From Chitinophaga pinensis (GTDB taxonomy: Bacteria; Bacteroidota; Bacteroidia; Chitinophagales; UBA10324): 47,618 nucleotides of DNA. The stretch lies in contig CAMDDP010000024.1 of assembly GCA_945892775.1 (NCBI GenBank), positions 1 to 47,618 of the forward strand, written 5' to 3'. Made by a program: the position numbers and the translations under genes. Positions 16,475-24,601 of the stretch are shown in pieces. The notes under the pieces are model-generated. The model did not search any database and had not been told where the DNA came from. It saw nothing but the letters and a program-made list of their open reading frames with translations. How positions within the stretch are numbered: position 1 is the stretch's first letter; each line of letters begins with the position of its first letter.

Positions 16475-18397
16475 ATGAGGAAACCATTACAACCACTCCT
16501 TGTTCTGCTATTTCTTATCACTCTCAAAAACACTAGTGCTGAGGGATCAAAAGAACTACTTAATTCATCATGTTCAAATTTCGGGTACCTACAAATTTGG
16601 GATAATGCCGACCCCCAAAGGAATTTTGCAACTTATGATTGTCCATCAACCAGTCGACTAAATATAAGATTAAAGGCTGGCGACAGAATTTATTATGGAT
16701 ATGCTACCGATGTAGAAGATGTTTATTATAGAATAAAAAATCCAAACGGAACAGTTGTAAAAGGTCCTGCTCTTATTACAAGTGCCAGCCCAAAGGGATG
16801 GATAAACACTTGTACAAAAGCTATAACCGGACCTGATTCATTATATGCCGGAGGATACAAGTGTTTAAGTATGCAGGCAGGAATGACAGGTGATTACTCA
16901 ATTGAATTTGCAGTTAACAATAATGCCGCAAGCTATTTGAAGCGAATATTTTTAAGATTTGATATTACTGTTAAATCAGGCGGAGTTGTAAAAACGGGAA
17001 GGCTGTGGAGCAAAAATTGGGACATAACAACTAATGGTTCAAACAATGCATTTTCGGCTAATCTTTTTGTTTACACTTTAGATTCGGTTGTTACAAAAAT
17101 TAATTTTAATGGAATTAAACCACATGGATTTACTATTGCCTGTAATTCTTATGGCGCAACAGATATTGGAGATTTAAAAATCCAAAGAAAATCTAATTAT
17201 CGTCAAATAATTTTAACTTCAAATGGAATTCCAGGAACTCCAGAATATAAAATATTCCTTAATGACCCAGACCTGTTAGAATTTCCAACGGGATCTGTTG
17301 GCCATCTAACAAGTTTAGTGCTCCAAACTTGTGGTCAAGACACAAACTGCATTGAAATTGTAGTTACAAAATCAGGGCAGGTAGAAATAATATTAGTATT
17401 TCCAACTGGCCCTAACGTAACTATTATTCAAGAAGTAAACGCAGGAACAAATTGTATCTCATGGAATGGACTTGATGGAAATGGGTTATTAGTTCCTACT
17501 GGTGCAATGATTCAATTGCAATCAAATTATTTAAGAGGAATTACACACCTACCAATGACCGATGTTGAAAATCACAGTGCTGGGTTTATTATTACTTTGT
17601 TGCGACCAACTACAGATTGGAACGGTCTACCTTTTGGTAGTCCTAAATTATTTTGGGATGATTCGCTATTAACTGATCCTGTTAATTCAATTGATGGAAT
17701 AATAAATACAAATGGATGCACCAGCGGATGCCATAAATGGACAAACCGTGGAACTAGCAATACCAATCCTGAAGTAATAAATAGCTGGTGGTACATCAGT
17801 CAGCAAAAGGATACTATTGTTCAATATTGCGCCGTTGTACTTGCACTCGAATTAACTGAATTGACTGCAACAAATACAGGAAATCAAAACGAACTTTATT
17901 GGAAGACTTTATCTGAAACAGAAATAGATCGTTTTGAAATTGAAAGAAGCTTTGACAATATTCATTTCTCCATCATTGGACAAACAACAGCAAAAAATAC
18001 AGCAACAAGCTATTATTTTCAGGACAATGATTTGTCATTAGTTAATTTTAATTTTTATTATCGAATAAATATAATTGGAAAATCAGGTAGTCATAAATAT
18101 TCTAAAACAGTTTTTGTTGAAAGAAAAACTTCGAATTCATACAAGATTAGTACCTATCCAAATCCCTGGGACGGTAAGAATATTAATTTTTTGTTAACAG
18201 GAATTGATGAGAAAACAATAGCAATAAAAATCATCACACTACAAGGTAAAATTGTTTACCAAACATCAATCAATAGAAATAATGATGGAAATTTTACAGA
18301 TTTATTAAGCCCCAAACACCAATTACCTCCAGGATTATACTTGCTAAATTGTATAACAGAAAAAGAATTTATAACTAAAATAATTATTGTTAAATAA
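16475..18397 (+). CDS. Large secreted protein with FlgD-like region and T9SS type A sorting domain
   Basis: 640 residues. Signal peptide of about 22 residues (ends NTSA). Residues 30-290 are beta-rich and Cys-containing with no family I recognise. Around 300-350 the stretch CISWNGLDGNG followed by VPTGAMIQLQ resembles the FlgD/Ig-like domain found in many Bacteroidota secreted proteins. Around 460-550 comes the common ALELTELTATxxxNxxELxWxTLSExxxDxFEIERS module that precedes sorting domains. The C-terminal domain starts at STYPNPWDG (about 563) and ends KIIIVK. It is a surface or released protein of unknown function, possibly an adhesin or a glycan-binding protein. It ends six bases before the convergent dipeptidase gene. 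Confidence 0.85.
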   Translation: MRKPLQPLLVLLFLITLKNTSAEGSKELLNSSCSNFGYLQIWDNADPQRNFATYDCPSTSRLNIRLKAGDRIYYGYATDVEDVYYRIKNPNGTVVKGPALITSASPKGWINTCTKAITGPDSLYAGGYKCLSMQAGMTGDYSIEFAVNNNAASYLKRIFLRFDITVKSGGVVKTGRLWSKNWDITTNGSNNAFSANLFVYTLDSVVTKINFNGIKPHGFTIACNSYGATDIGDLKIQRKSNYRQIILTSNGIPGTPEYKIFLNDPDLLEFPTGSVGHLTSLVLQTCGQDTNCIEIVVTKSGQVEIILVFPTGPNVTIIQEVNAGTNCISWNGLDGNGLLVPTGAMIQLQSNYLRGITHLPMTDVENHSAGFIITLLRPTTDWNGLPFGSPKLFWDDSLLTDPVNSIDGIINTNGCTSGCHKWTNRGTSNTNPEVINSWWYISQQKDTIVQYCAVVLALELTELTATNTGNQNELYWKTLSETEIDRFEIERSFDNIHFSIIGQTTAKNTATSYYFQDNDLSLVNFNFYYRINIIGKSGSHKYSKTVFVERKTSNSYKISTYPNPWDGKNINFLLTGIDEKTIAIKIITLQGKIVYQTSINRNNDGNFTDLLSPKHQLPPGLYLLNCITEKEFITKIIIVK

Positions 18398-18403
18398 AAA
18401 AAA

Positions 18404-19771
18404 TTAACTCATCTCTGCATAATATTTATAAAAGTATGGAATGGTTTCAATGCCCTTATAAAAATTGAACAGACCGTAATTTTCATTGGGAGAATGTAGT
18501 GCATCCGTATCTAGCCCAAAACCAAATAAAACAGTTTTCAATCCAAGTATAGTTTCAAATGAAGCAACAATAGGAATACTACCTCCCTCGTAACCAGGTA
18601 ATGGAACAATGCCAAAAGTTTTTTCCATTGCTTTAGCTGCAGCACGATAAGCAACAGTATCGGTTGGGGTAATAACAGGTTCGCCACCATGATGTGCAGT
18701 TACCTTTACGGTAACCGATTTAGGCGCTATCTTTTTAAAGTGAGTTGCAAACAATTCAGAAATCTTTTGAGATTGCTGATTCGGAACTAAGCGCATTGAA
18801 ATTTTTGCGCTCGCCTTTGCAGGAAGTACCGTTTTCGCTCCCTCTCCGATGTATCCTCCCCAAATTCCATTTACATCTACGGTAGGGCGAATAGACACCC
18901 GCTCTAAAGTCGTAAAGTCTTTTTCACCTTCCACATCTGTAAGCTTCAATTCTTTTTTATATTCTTCAAGATTAAACGGCCTTAAGTTCAATGCTTTTCT
19001 TTCATCTGCTGAAAGTTCTCTAACATCTTCATAAAAACCAGCGATAGTGATGTGTTTGTTTTCATCTTTTAAAGAGGCAATCATTTCACATAAAACATTT
19101 ATAGGATTAGCAACTGCACCACCATAAACTCCGCTATGCAAATCTCTGTTACAGCCCACCACCTCCACCTCCAAATAACTCAACCCTCGCAAACCAACTG
19201 TTATGCTCGGACAATCATTTGCAATCATTGATGTATCACTAATCAACACAACATCAGCTTTCAATTTCTCTTTATATTTTTTTAAAAAAGGACTTAGGTT
19301 ACTGCTGCCAACTTCTTCTTCACCTTCAATAATCACCTTCACATTACAAGGCAACTCATCATTTACAATCATAGATTCAATTGCTTTTACATGCATATAA
19401 GTTTGCCCTTTATCATCACAAGCCCCGCGAGCCCATATTTTTTCATCACGAACTATAGGCTCAAATGGAGGAGAAACCCACAAATCATAAGGATCAGCTG
19501 GTTGCACATCATAGTGCCCATAAACCAAAACTGTTGGTTTGGTTGTGTCAATTATTTTTTCGCCATATACAATCGGATTACCTTCTGTTTGCATCAACTC
19601 AACATTATCCATGCCAGCCGCCATTAATTTTTGAGCAAGAAATTCAGCAGCTTTTATTACATCTGACTTAAATTTTTTATCAGCACTAACCGAAGGAATG
19701 CGAAGCAAATCGAAAAGTTCATTAAGAAATCGATTCTTATTTGAAGCAATAAAAGATTGAGTTTTTTCCAT
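18404..19771 (-). CDS. M20 family dipeptidase
   Basis: 455 residues. Metal and catalytic motifs are in order: YGHYDVQP (H86, D88), RGACDDKGQ (D119/D120), EGEEEVGS (E151-E153), then the dimerisation lid domain (about 200-365) and the closing DALHSPNE, where the last His is a zinc ligand. It matches cytosolic M20 dipeptidases of the PepV/CNDP type, which hydrolyse short peptides with two zinc ions. No signal peptide is seen, so it acts in the cytoplasm. It is transcribed alone, convergent with the preceding T9SS gene and divergent from tRNA-Ala. Confidence 0.94.
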   Translation of the reverse strand: MEKTQSFIASNKNRFLNELFDLLRIPSVSADKKFKSDVIKAAEFLAQKLMAAGMDNVELMQTEGNPIVYGEKIIDTTKPTVLVYGHYDVQPADPYDLWVSPPFEPIVRDEKIWARGACDDKGQTYMHVKAIESMIVNDELPCNVKVIIEGEEEVGSSNLSPFLKKYKEKLKADVVLISDTSMIANDCPSITVGLRGLSYLEVEVVGCNRDLHSGVYGGAVANPINVLCEMIASLKDENKHITIAGFYEDVRELSADERKALNLRPFNLEEYKKELKLTDVEGEKDFTTLERVSIRPTVDVNGIWGGYIGEGAKTVLPAKASAKISMRLVPNQQSQKISELFATHFKKIAPKSVTVKVTAHHGGEPVITPTDTVAYRAAAKAMEKTFGIVPLPGYEGGSIPIVASFETILGLKTVLFGFGLDTDALHSPNENYGLFNFYKGIETIPYFYKYYAEMS

Positions 19772-19845
19772 GAAAGATTTATTAAGGCCTGCAAAATAAA
19801 TTAAAGGGTGAAGAAACAGTATGAGTTATAATTTAATTAGCTGAA

Positions 19846-19853
19846 TATATTTG
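19846..19853 (+). promoter_or_regulatory. Candidate -7 box (TATATTTG) of tRNA-Ala
   Basis: Matches TAnnTTTG exactly; the mature tRNA begins 23 bases further on, a suitable distance for a short 5' leader. No TTG -33 box is evident at the usual spacing. Confidence 0.5.
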
Positions 19854-19875
19854 CGTGCCACTTGATTTTCAAAAT

Positions 19876-19950
<75 letters not shown>

Positions 19951-20077
19951 CCGAACAGACAAGACGAGTTTTTGAGAAATATTTCTGAATTTATTTCTTC
20001 TGAAACCCCTGTCAGTCATTTTTTATATTGTTTTAAGGTTGGTCTATTTTTGAATTAAATGATTCAGCGTTTCATTT

Positions 20078-20230
20078 TTATTTACTAATTCCCTTCAATT
20101 CTAAATTAGTCAAATGGATTAATAAAATATACGATTTATCTTTTACTCTGCCTTCTAAAAATGCACGATAGGTTTTTCCTTCATCTTGAAACACTAATGG
20201 TTCATTGCCTTTTGCACCTCCTGCTAACAT
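20078..20230 (-). CDS. Small overlapping ORF, possibly a shifted C-terminal continuation of the M23 gene
   Basis: 50 codons from ATG at 20230 to TAA at 20078, overlapping the end of the M23 gene by 29 bases in another frame. Its composition is protein-like (NEPLVFQDEGKTYRAFLEG then KSYILLIHLTN), unlike the poor tail SRRCKRQ of the M23 frame. It could be a separate small protein or evidence of a frameshift that once joined these residues to another gene. I do not recognise a family. The rest of the 19950-20201 stretch contains nothing else I can name. Confidence 0.35.
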   Translation of the reverse strand: MLAGGAKGNEPLVFQDEGKTYRAFLEGRVKDKSYILLIHLTNLELKGISK

Positions 20231-20843
20231 CAATGCTGGTAAATTTGTATTTAGCTAAATCTAGCTGATTAATTTTTGGCAAGCGTGTTTGCTTCAAATA
20301 ATCAATCGGATTAAGGTAAAACATTTTCTTCCATCCCTGATGGTCAAAATCTATCCGCCAAGGATAAGGAATAAGGGTGGCTATGGCATAATGCAGATGA
20401 GGGCTCTTTCCCTGAGCATTACCTGATGCGCCTACTGATCCAATTTTTTTACCTGGAATAACGAGTGAAAAAATATGCGTGCTGATTGAATTCAGATGCG
20501 CATAGTAATGTATGCGCCATTTAGGCCCAAGTATCACAACCACATTTCCACCTTTTCCCATTTTACCTTTATACAAAACTATTCCGACAGTAGATGAAAC
20601 AACCGATGTTCCTTTAGAAGCAAAAATATCTACTCCCTTATGAGTGACTGATTTTCCCCACGGATAAAACCAGAATGACTCGGGATTATAACTGCTCTGT
20701 GTTGCACCTCTCACTGGCATCCTGAATGATTGTGGAATTAAAAATCCGAGAACAATAATGAAGAGAACAACTAAAATCGTTTTCTTTTTCTTTGATTTTT
20801 TTTTCATTGCAGAAAATAAATGGCGCACTAAATTGATTGTCAT
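20202..20843 (-). CDS. Membrane-anchored M23 peptidase
   Basis: 213 residues. The N-terminus is very basic (KKKSKKKK) followed by one membrane segment (about 22-38), so it is inner-membrane anchored with a periplasmic domain. The LytM domain has HKGVD (H68, D72), YYAH (H115) and SPHLHYA (H149, H151), the complete zinc and catalytic set. It probably trims peptidoglycan cross-links. An alternative ATG at 20807 (MKKKSKKKKT) would give 201 residues and is equally credible. The last 29 residues after NPIDYL look unlike the family and overlap a small ORF in another frame, so the C-terminus may be altered. Confidence 0.85.
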   Translation of the reverse strand: MTINLVRHLFSAMKKKSKKKKTILVVLFIIVLGFLIPQSFRMPVRGATQSSYNPESFWFYPWGKSVTHKGVDIFASKGTSVVSSTVGIVLYKGKMGKGGNVVVILGPKWRIHYYAHLNSISTHIFSLVIPGKKIGSVGASGNAQGKSPHLHYAIATLIPYPWRIDFDHQGWKKMFYLNPIDYLKQTRLPKINQLDLAKYKFTSIDVSRRCKRQ

Positions 20844-21054
20844 AAATCACTTTACATTATCGGAACCACAGTTATCCTTGAATACCATTCTACCAAAGTT
20901 ACTCCATGCGTTTAAGGCAATAGAGTGTTTCATTAGTTTTTGGGGATAAATGTAGAAATGTCAACGCCGAGTTCAAGTCATTAGAGCACCCATTGTTATA
21001 TGAATCTTTTGAGAAATACGTAAAATAGCTACTTGCATGTTTGAACGATGAAAA

Positions 21055-21483
21055 TTAAATCAATTTAAGACCAAAATAACCAATTGCTGTGAATATGGCA
21101 CAGCGTAACACCACTCCTAGACTGCACCAAAATACCATTTTATTGGTAGGCACATTAAAGCCTATACCAATTCCAATGCATATAGGAGCTCCAACACTCA
21201 TTGTTCCCAATAAGCCTAAACCAATAACACCATATTTCCGCCAAATTTTTAAGGCGAATCCCGGCTCTTTGGCAACTTTATTGTTTGTAGTTTTTCTTAA
21301 TGTACTTACCCATTTTTTAATTATGTCACCTAGGTATGCTGCTACAAAAACACCTATTAAACCTCCCAGAACACTGTATGAAAAAATTTCTATTGGGTTT
21401 AGTTTAAAGGCAAATCCAGCTGGGATTGCAGCATATATTTCAAAAATGGCTAGACCAATTACACTAAGAATCTTATAAATCAT
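21055..21483 (-). CDS. Putative small multidrug export family membrane protein (PF06695 type)
   Basis: 142 residues with about four membrane segments: roughly 4-24, 34-54, 82-108 and 115-139. A glycine-rich stretch with the pattern GLLGTMSVGAP (about 93-103) and the charged cytoplasmic linker (KKWVSTLRKTTNNK) fit the family called Sm_multidrug_ex, whose function is not established despite the name. It has no neighbour in its operon. The 210-base gap upstream of the M23 gene at 20844-21054 shows nothing recognisable. Confidence 0.7.
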   Translation of the reverse strand: MIYKILSVIGLAIFEIYAAIPAGFAFKLNPIEIFSYSVLGGLIGVFVAAYLGDIIKKWVSTLRKTTNNKVAKEPGFALKIWRKYGVIGLGLLGTMSVGAPICIGIGIGFNVPTNKMVFWCSLGVVLRCAIFTAIGYFGLKLI

Positions 21484-21531
21484 TTTTTTTTGCTAATTTC
21501 TACTTAGACTCAAATGTAGCATAATTATATT

Positions 21532-21651
21532 ATGAACGACTTCAAAACAATGAAACTCTCTACGACCAAAAGTCTACATTGGTTTGACGACGGTCAGGTG
21601 GTAAGAATACATTTGACATCGATTATAAAAGAGTTACCTAGGATTTATTAG
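21532..21651 (+). CDS. Small ORF of 39 codons, uncertain (possible DUF2442-like fragment)
   Basis: ATG at 21532, TAG at 21649-21651. The translation contains SLHWFDDGQVVRIHLTSII, which loosely recalls DUF2442 proteins (a hydrophobic strand, F-x-DG, then a strand and a helix). It is less than half the length of that family, so a truncated remnant is more likely than a working gene. It lies in the gap before element C. Confidence 0.25.
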   Translation: MNDFKTMKLSTTKSLHWFDDGQVVRIHLTSIIKELPRIY

Positions 21652-21712
21652 ATGCCATAAAACATAAAAACTCCATAAATATTGATTAATGTAACTGGTT
21701 TAAATCAATGGG

Positions 21713-21755
21713 CTTCGAAATCGCCACCTTCGGGTAGCTGCAAAACGTTATTGGC
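21713..21755 (+). repeat. Element C: right half of the palindromic repeat
   Basis: Positions 21716-21737 are identical over 22 bases to 24097-24118, and the match continues with one change to GCAAA. It ends with GTTATTGGC (21747-21755), the right-end box also seen as GTTATGGGC at 23193-23201. No clear left half is found upstream; the sequence between 21652 and 21712 is not related to elements A or D, so this copy seems truncated. It immediately precedes the leader of the M43 gene. Confidence 0.55.
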
Positions 21756-21825
21756 AAGCTTATAAAACGACATAGCGTAAGGGACGAATAAATATTAACT
21801 TTGCACTTCTTATCAAGCATTTACA

Positions 21826-21924
21826 ACTGACAAGAACTAAAATAAAAAGTTGAGACCAGAAACAACTTTAATAAACGGGGCGTTACCGAAAAACCATAAG
21901 AGTAAGACAATAATAAGAGATCAA
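21826..21924 (+). repeat. Conserved leader, copy 1 (before the M43 gene)
   Basis: The 99 bases before the M43 ATG align along their length with 23225-23328 before the next T9SS gene: same blocks ACTGACAAGAACTAAAA, TAAAAAGT, ACCAGA, AAACGGGGCG, CGAAAA, GAGTA and GACAATAAT, with scattered substitutions and one or two indels. Copy 1 also has about 45 additional bases (21781-21825) between the GTTAT box and this leader, containing a TAACTTTG -7-like box at 21796-21803. It may be a shared 5'UTR or a trace of gene duplication. Confidence 0.65.
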
Positions 21925-23163
21925 ATGAAAAAATCTTCAAATTTTATTCTAATAATAATTTCCCTTCTGTTTTTTCAAATGCAGAGCAAGGGACAAAGTG
22001 CTCAATGCGCTACTGATTTCATACATAACAATCTAATGCAAACCGATTCTGCTTATCGGAATCAAATCGTTACCCTTGAATCTCAAGTTGAAGCCATTAC
22101 TCAAAATCACGCAAATAATGAATTAAGATCTACCCTATACACCATTCCAGTTGTTGTTCATGTTATACATTTAGGCGAGCCACTTGGAACAGGTTCCAAT
22201 ATTACGGATATTCAAATTCAACAAGCTATTGCAGGACTTAATGACCGCTTTAGAAATGTAAACGGTTTAGGCGTTGATGTTGAATTGGAATTTTGCCTTG
22301 CAAGTAAAGACCCAAACGGTAATTCAACCAACGGCATTAACAGGATTGATGGTTCAAGTGTTCCAAATTATTCAGCAAATGGGATAACACCAACGGGTAA
22401 TCCGTGCAGCGGAGCAGTTGCAACTGTCATAAAAGACTTAAGTAGGTGGCCTGTTTCTGACTATTATAATATTTGGGTAGTTAGCGAAATATGTAATGGT
22501 TCATTTGTTGGTTATGCATCATATCCAGTTGGTGGACTTTATGATGGATTAGTAATTGTTTCTACTTCGATGACAAGTAACAGTGGGACATTACCTCATG
22601 AAATGGGGCATGGTTTTTTTCTTTATCATACTTTCAATGGTGATGGTGGTAATGTTTCTTGTCCAGTAGACACTAATTGTCTTATCAATGGAGATTATAT
22701 ATGCGATACGCCACCTCATAAACAAGGCGATTGTGGTTTGACTAATCCATGTACTTCGCTTGGTGTATGGGATAATAGCCGGTATAATTATATGGCTTAT
22801 TGCCCTTTAGTAAACAGATTTACACAAGGTCAGAAAGATAGAATTATAGCCACAGTTATGGTTGCACCCAGAGCAAGTTTGCTAAGTTCAATAGGTTGTG
22901 GGACTGTAGGCATTAATGAAAATAGTAGTAGTAATATATTTTCAGTTTATCCTAACCCTGCAAATAATCAAATCAATGTAAAAACAGACGCGAAATTGTT
23001 AGGATCTGTTTACATTGTTTATGACAACACAGGTAAATTAGTTTTAACAGGGAAAATAAATTCCGAGAATACAGTTATTGAATTTGGTAATTTATCAGAT
23101 GGTATTTATTTGTTCAGTGTGGGAGAGAATTTGAAACAGACATTTAAGCTGATTAAGGAATAA
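21925..23163 (+). CDS. Secreted M43 (pappalysin-type) zinc metalloprotease with T9SS type A sorting domain
   Basis: 412 residues from ATG at 21925, where a clear signal peptide starts (ends SKGQ); an upstream in-frame start at 21850 would put 25 polar residues before it. The protease region carries the metzincin zinc motif HEMGHGFFLYH (225-235), with H225, H229, H235 and E226 present; the Gly of the consensus HExxHxxGxxH is Phe232, although this position varies in the family. The Met-turn is NYMAY. Paired Cys residues around CDTPP fit M43. The sorting domain starts at SVYPNPANN (about 338) and ends FKLIKE. It should be an extracellular endopeptidase. It sits between element C and a perfect 9-base inverted repeat. 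Confidence 0.93.
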   Translation: MKKSSNFILIIISLLFFQMQSKGQSAQCATDFIHNNLMQTDSAYRNQIVTLESQVEAITQNHANNELRSTLYTIPVVVHVIHLGEPLGTGSNITDIQIQQAIAGLNDRFRNVNGLGVDVELEFCLASKDPNGNSTNGINRIDGSSVPNYSANGITPTGNPCSGAVATVIKDLSRWPVSDYYNIWVVSEICNGSFVGYASYPVGGLYDGLVIVSTSMTSNSGTLPHEMGHGFFLYHTFNGDGGNVSCPVDTNCLINGDYICDTPPHKQGDCGLTNPCTSLGVWDNSRYNYMAYCPLVNRFTQGQKDRIIATVMVAPRASLLSSIGCGTVGINENSSSNIFSVYPNPANNQINVKTDAKLLGSVYIVYDNTGKLVLTGKINSENTVIEFGNLSDGIYLFSVGENLKQTFKLIKE

Positions 23164-23167
23164 GACA

Positions 23168-23201
23168 GCCCATAACAGCACATTTGCGAAACGTTATGGG
23201 C
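23168..23201 (+). repeat. Perfect 9-base inverted repeat GCCCATAAC/GTTATGGGC between two T9SS genes
   Basis: GCCCATAAC (23168-23176) and GTTATGGGC (23193-23201) are exact reverse complements separated by 16 bases. It starts four bases after the M43 stop and leads into the conserved leader. The right part CGAAACGTTATG (23187-23198) recurs in element B. It looks like a shortened member of the palindromic family, with just the outer boxes; it is shorter than typical attC sites. It could also act as a transcription attenuator, but no T-tract follows. Confidence 0.6.
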
Positions 23202-23224
23202 AAGTTTAAAAAACGACACAGCGG

Positions 23225-23328
23225 ACTGACAAGAACTAAAAATAAAAAGTAGAAACCAGAGACCACTCAAAAAACGGGGCGACATCGAAAAGCCAAATGA
23301 GTAGGACAATAATTAAAATCAAATCAAA
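23225..23328 (+). repeat. Conserved leader, copy 2 (before the T9SS gene at 23329)
   Basis: Counterpart of the leader at 21826-21924, ending directly at the ATG. The bases just before it, GGCAAG then AAAACGACA-AGCG, also match the start of the sequence after element C, so the similarity runs from the GTTAT box to the start codon. Confidence 0.65.
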
Positions 23329-23967
23329 ATGAAAAAATTACTGTTACTGATTGTAATTGCTACGGCTTCTATGAATATCAAAGCTCAGACAATTACCTGC
23401 AATTCTTTTTGTATAACGGGAATACAAATGGATTCCACTGTTGCAAATACAATGGATGTAACAATCTTTATGGCAGGGTCTAATACTGATTTTATAAATT
23501 ATCCATATATTTCTTTAATAACAGATAGTAATGGAGATACTATTGCGACTGGTACAATAAACTTCTTCGGGCAAATTGGTAACACAAGTCAAACCTACGC
23601 AGTGAGTACAAATTTAGATTCCATACCAGTTAATTTCAGTTGTACGGTATATTACAATTATGACACATTAGTTTGTGCTTTATCATATCCTTGTACGACA
23701 GCAGGAATTAGAAATGATTATTTATTCAATGCACCAAAAATTTACCCTAATCCTTCGAACGGAAAGTTTCAATTTACAATTGACGGTTCGCAGTTTGATG
23801 AAAATTGTAAAGTGGAAATTTATAATGTGCAAGGAGAAAGAATTTATCAATCTGCAATTACAAATACAAAATTCGACATTGATTTAAGTAATCAGCCAAA
23901 CGGAATTTATATCGTGAAAATTTATGACGGACAGACAGTTCTTACTAAAAAAATTGTAATACGGTAA
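23329..23967 (+). CDS. Secreted protein of unknown function with T9SS type A sorting domain
   Basis: 212 residues. Signal peptide of about 19 residues (ends NIKAQ). The mature part (20-130) is a short beta-rich, Cys-containing region (TITCNSFC, then CTVYY and CALSYPC) resembling small cysteine-stabilised domains seen in Bacteroidota T9SS proteins, but I recognise no family. A sorting domain begins at KIYPNPSNG (about 139) and ends KIVIR. Its leader is related to that of the M43 gene upstream, and it lies between the 9-base inverted repeat and element D, so the two genes form a pair in the accessory block. Confidence 0.85.
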   Translation: MKKLLLLIVIATASMNIKAQTITCNSFCITGIQMDSTVANTMDVTIFMAGSNTDFINYPYISLITDSNGDTIATGTINFFGQIGNTSQTYAVSTNLDSIPVNFSCTVYYNYDTLVCALSYPCTTAGIRNDYLFNAPKIYPNPSNGKFQFTIDGSQFDENCKVEIYNVQGERIYQSAITNTKFDIDLSNQPNGIYIVKIYDGQTVLTKKIVIR

Positions 23968-23999
23968 CGACACTTTACGACTGACAGAAAACCAAATCA

Positions 24000-24140
24000 G
24001 CCCATAACAACGGGTTTAAAGAAATTGGCGCTTCATTGGTTAAATGAAGCTTTGTGCTTCTATCAAAGTTTCTGCTTGGTTGACAGTGAAGTGCTCCGAA
24101 ATCGCCACCTTCGGGTAGTTGCAAACCGTAAGGCGTCATT
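24000..24140 (+). repeat. Palindromic element D (second full copy of the family in element A)
   Basis: GCCCATAAC at 24000-24008, then a left half (24005-24070) that aligns with element A, TTGGCG (24025-24030) facing CGCCACC (24103-24109), and the right end GCAAACCGTAAGGCG (24121-24135). The stretch 24097-24118 is identical to part of element C. It follows the stop of the T9SS gene at 23967. The GTTATG box is diverged here to CGTAAGG. Copy A is about 23.9 kb away. Confidence 0.6.
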
Positions 24141-24300
24141 CTATGGCGCAACAGTGGTACCTTTCAGCTATCACTTACTAATTCTTCGATAAAACTTGAC
24201 ATTGTATTTTATTTTTTATTTAAATCAAGTTGGTGCAATTTCAAGGTAAATATCGTTTGATGCTTTTGTCAATTTATTAATATTTTTCATAAAACATTAA

Positions 24301-24405
24301 TTAGTTCTTATCTTTTTTGCTTTTCACTTTTCTTTCAATTCTGAAACCAAAACTATTACCCCAATACCCGTCCTTGTTGAAATCGAATTTAGTAACACCT
24401 TCCAG
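24301..24405 (-). pseudogene. C-terminal remnant of a decayed gene
   Basis: An open minus-strand frame of 34 codons with no start, bounded upstream by TAG at 24406-24408 and ending with TAA at 24301-24303. Its product is protein-like: KFDFNKDGYWGNSFGFRIER and a basic end KSKKDKN. The asymmetry of codons and the aromatic/Gly pattern suggest real coding ancestry. I cannot name the family. The remaining part of the 23968-24457 gap holds element D and no other gene. Confidence 0.35.
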
Positions 24406-24457
24406 CTATTGCAAATTTCCCCTAATATTAAAAGAAGAAATAAATAGAAATAATTAG

Positions 24458-24601
24458 CTACAGCTTCTCTTCATCGTTTTCTGAAAACGAATCGGGCTCC
24501 TGTCTTGCCGGTGTAATTAAAACCTTCCAGAAAAAGTACCCTGTAATTAGTGTGATGGCAACTTCAGTTACCAGCATCATTAGTAAAGCTGATGTATTCA
24601 T
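24458..24601 (-). CDS. Small membrane subunit of the NSS transporter (MetS-like)
   Basis: 47 residues: one membrane helix (about residues 4-25, MMLVTEVAITLITGYFFW) followed by a short acidic cytoplasmic tail (DSFSENDEEK). The ATG at 24601 overlaps the transporter stop (ATGA), so the two are translationally coupled. This matches MetS-type small subunits that lie directly downstream of NSS-family transporters such as MetP and are needed for uptake in Corynebacterium. The gene is too small for default ORF calling, which is why it can be missed. Confidence 0.75.
   Translation of the reverse strand: MNTSALLMMLVTEVAITLITGYFFWKVLITPARQEPDSFSENDEEKL

Noticed and set aside
20202-20230. AGGAGG on the minus strand near the M23 end as a ribosome binding site
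   Set aside because: It lies downstream of the small ORF's ATG, not before it, and this phylum rarely uses Shine-Dalgarno sequences.
22597-22629. Loss of Gly in the M43 zinc motif (Phe232) as a sign of an inactive protease
   Set aside because: This position varies within M43; all zinc-binding His and the Glu are present.
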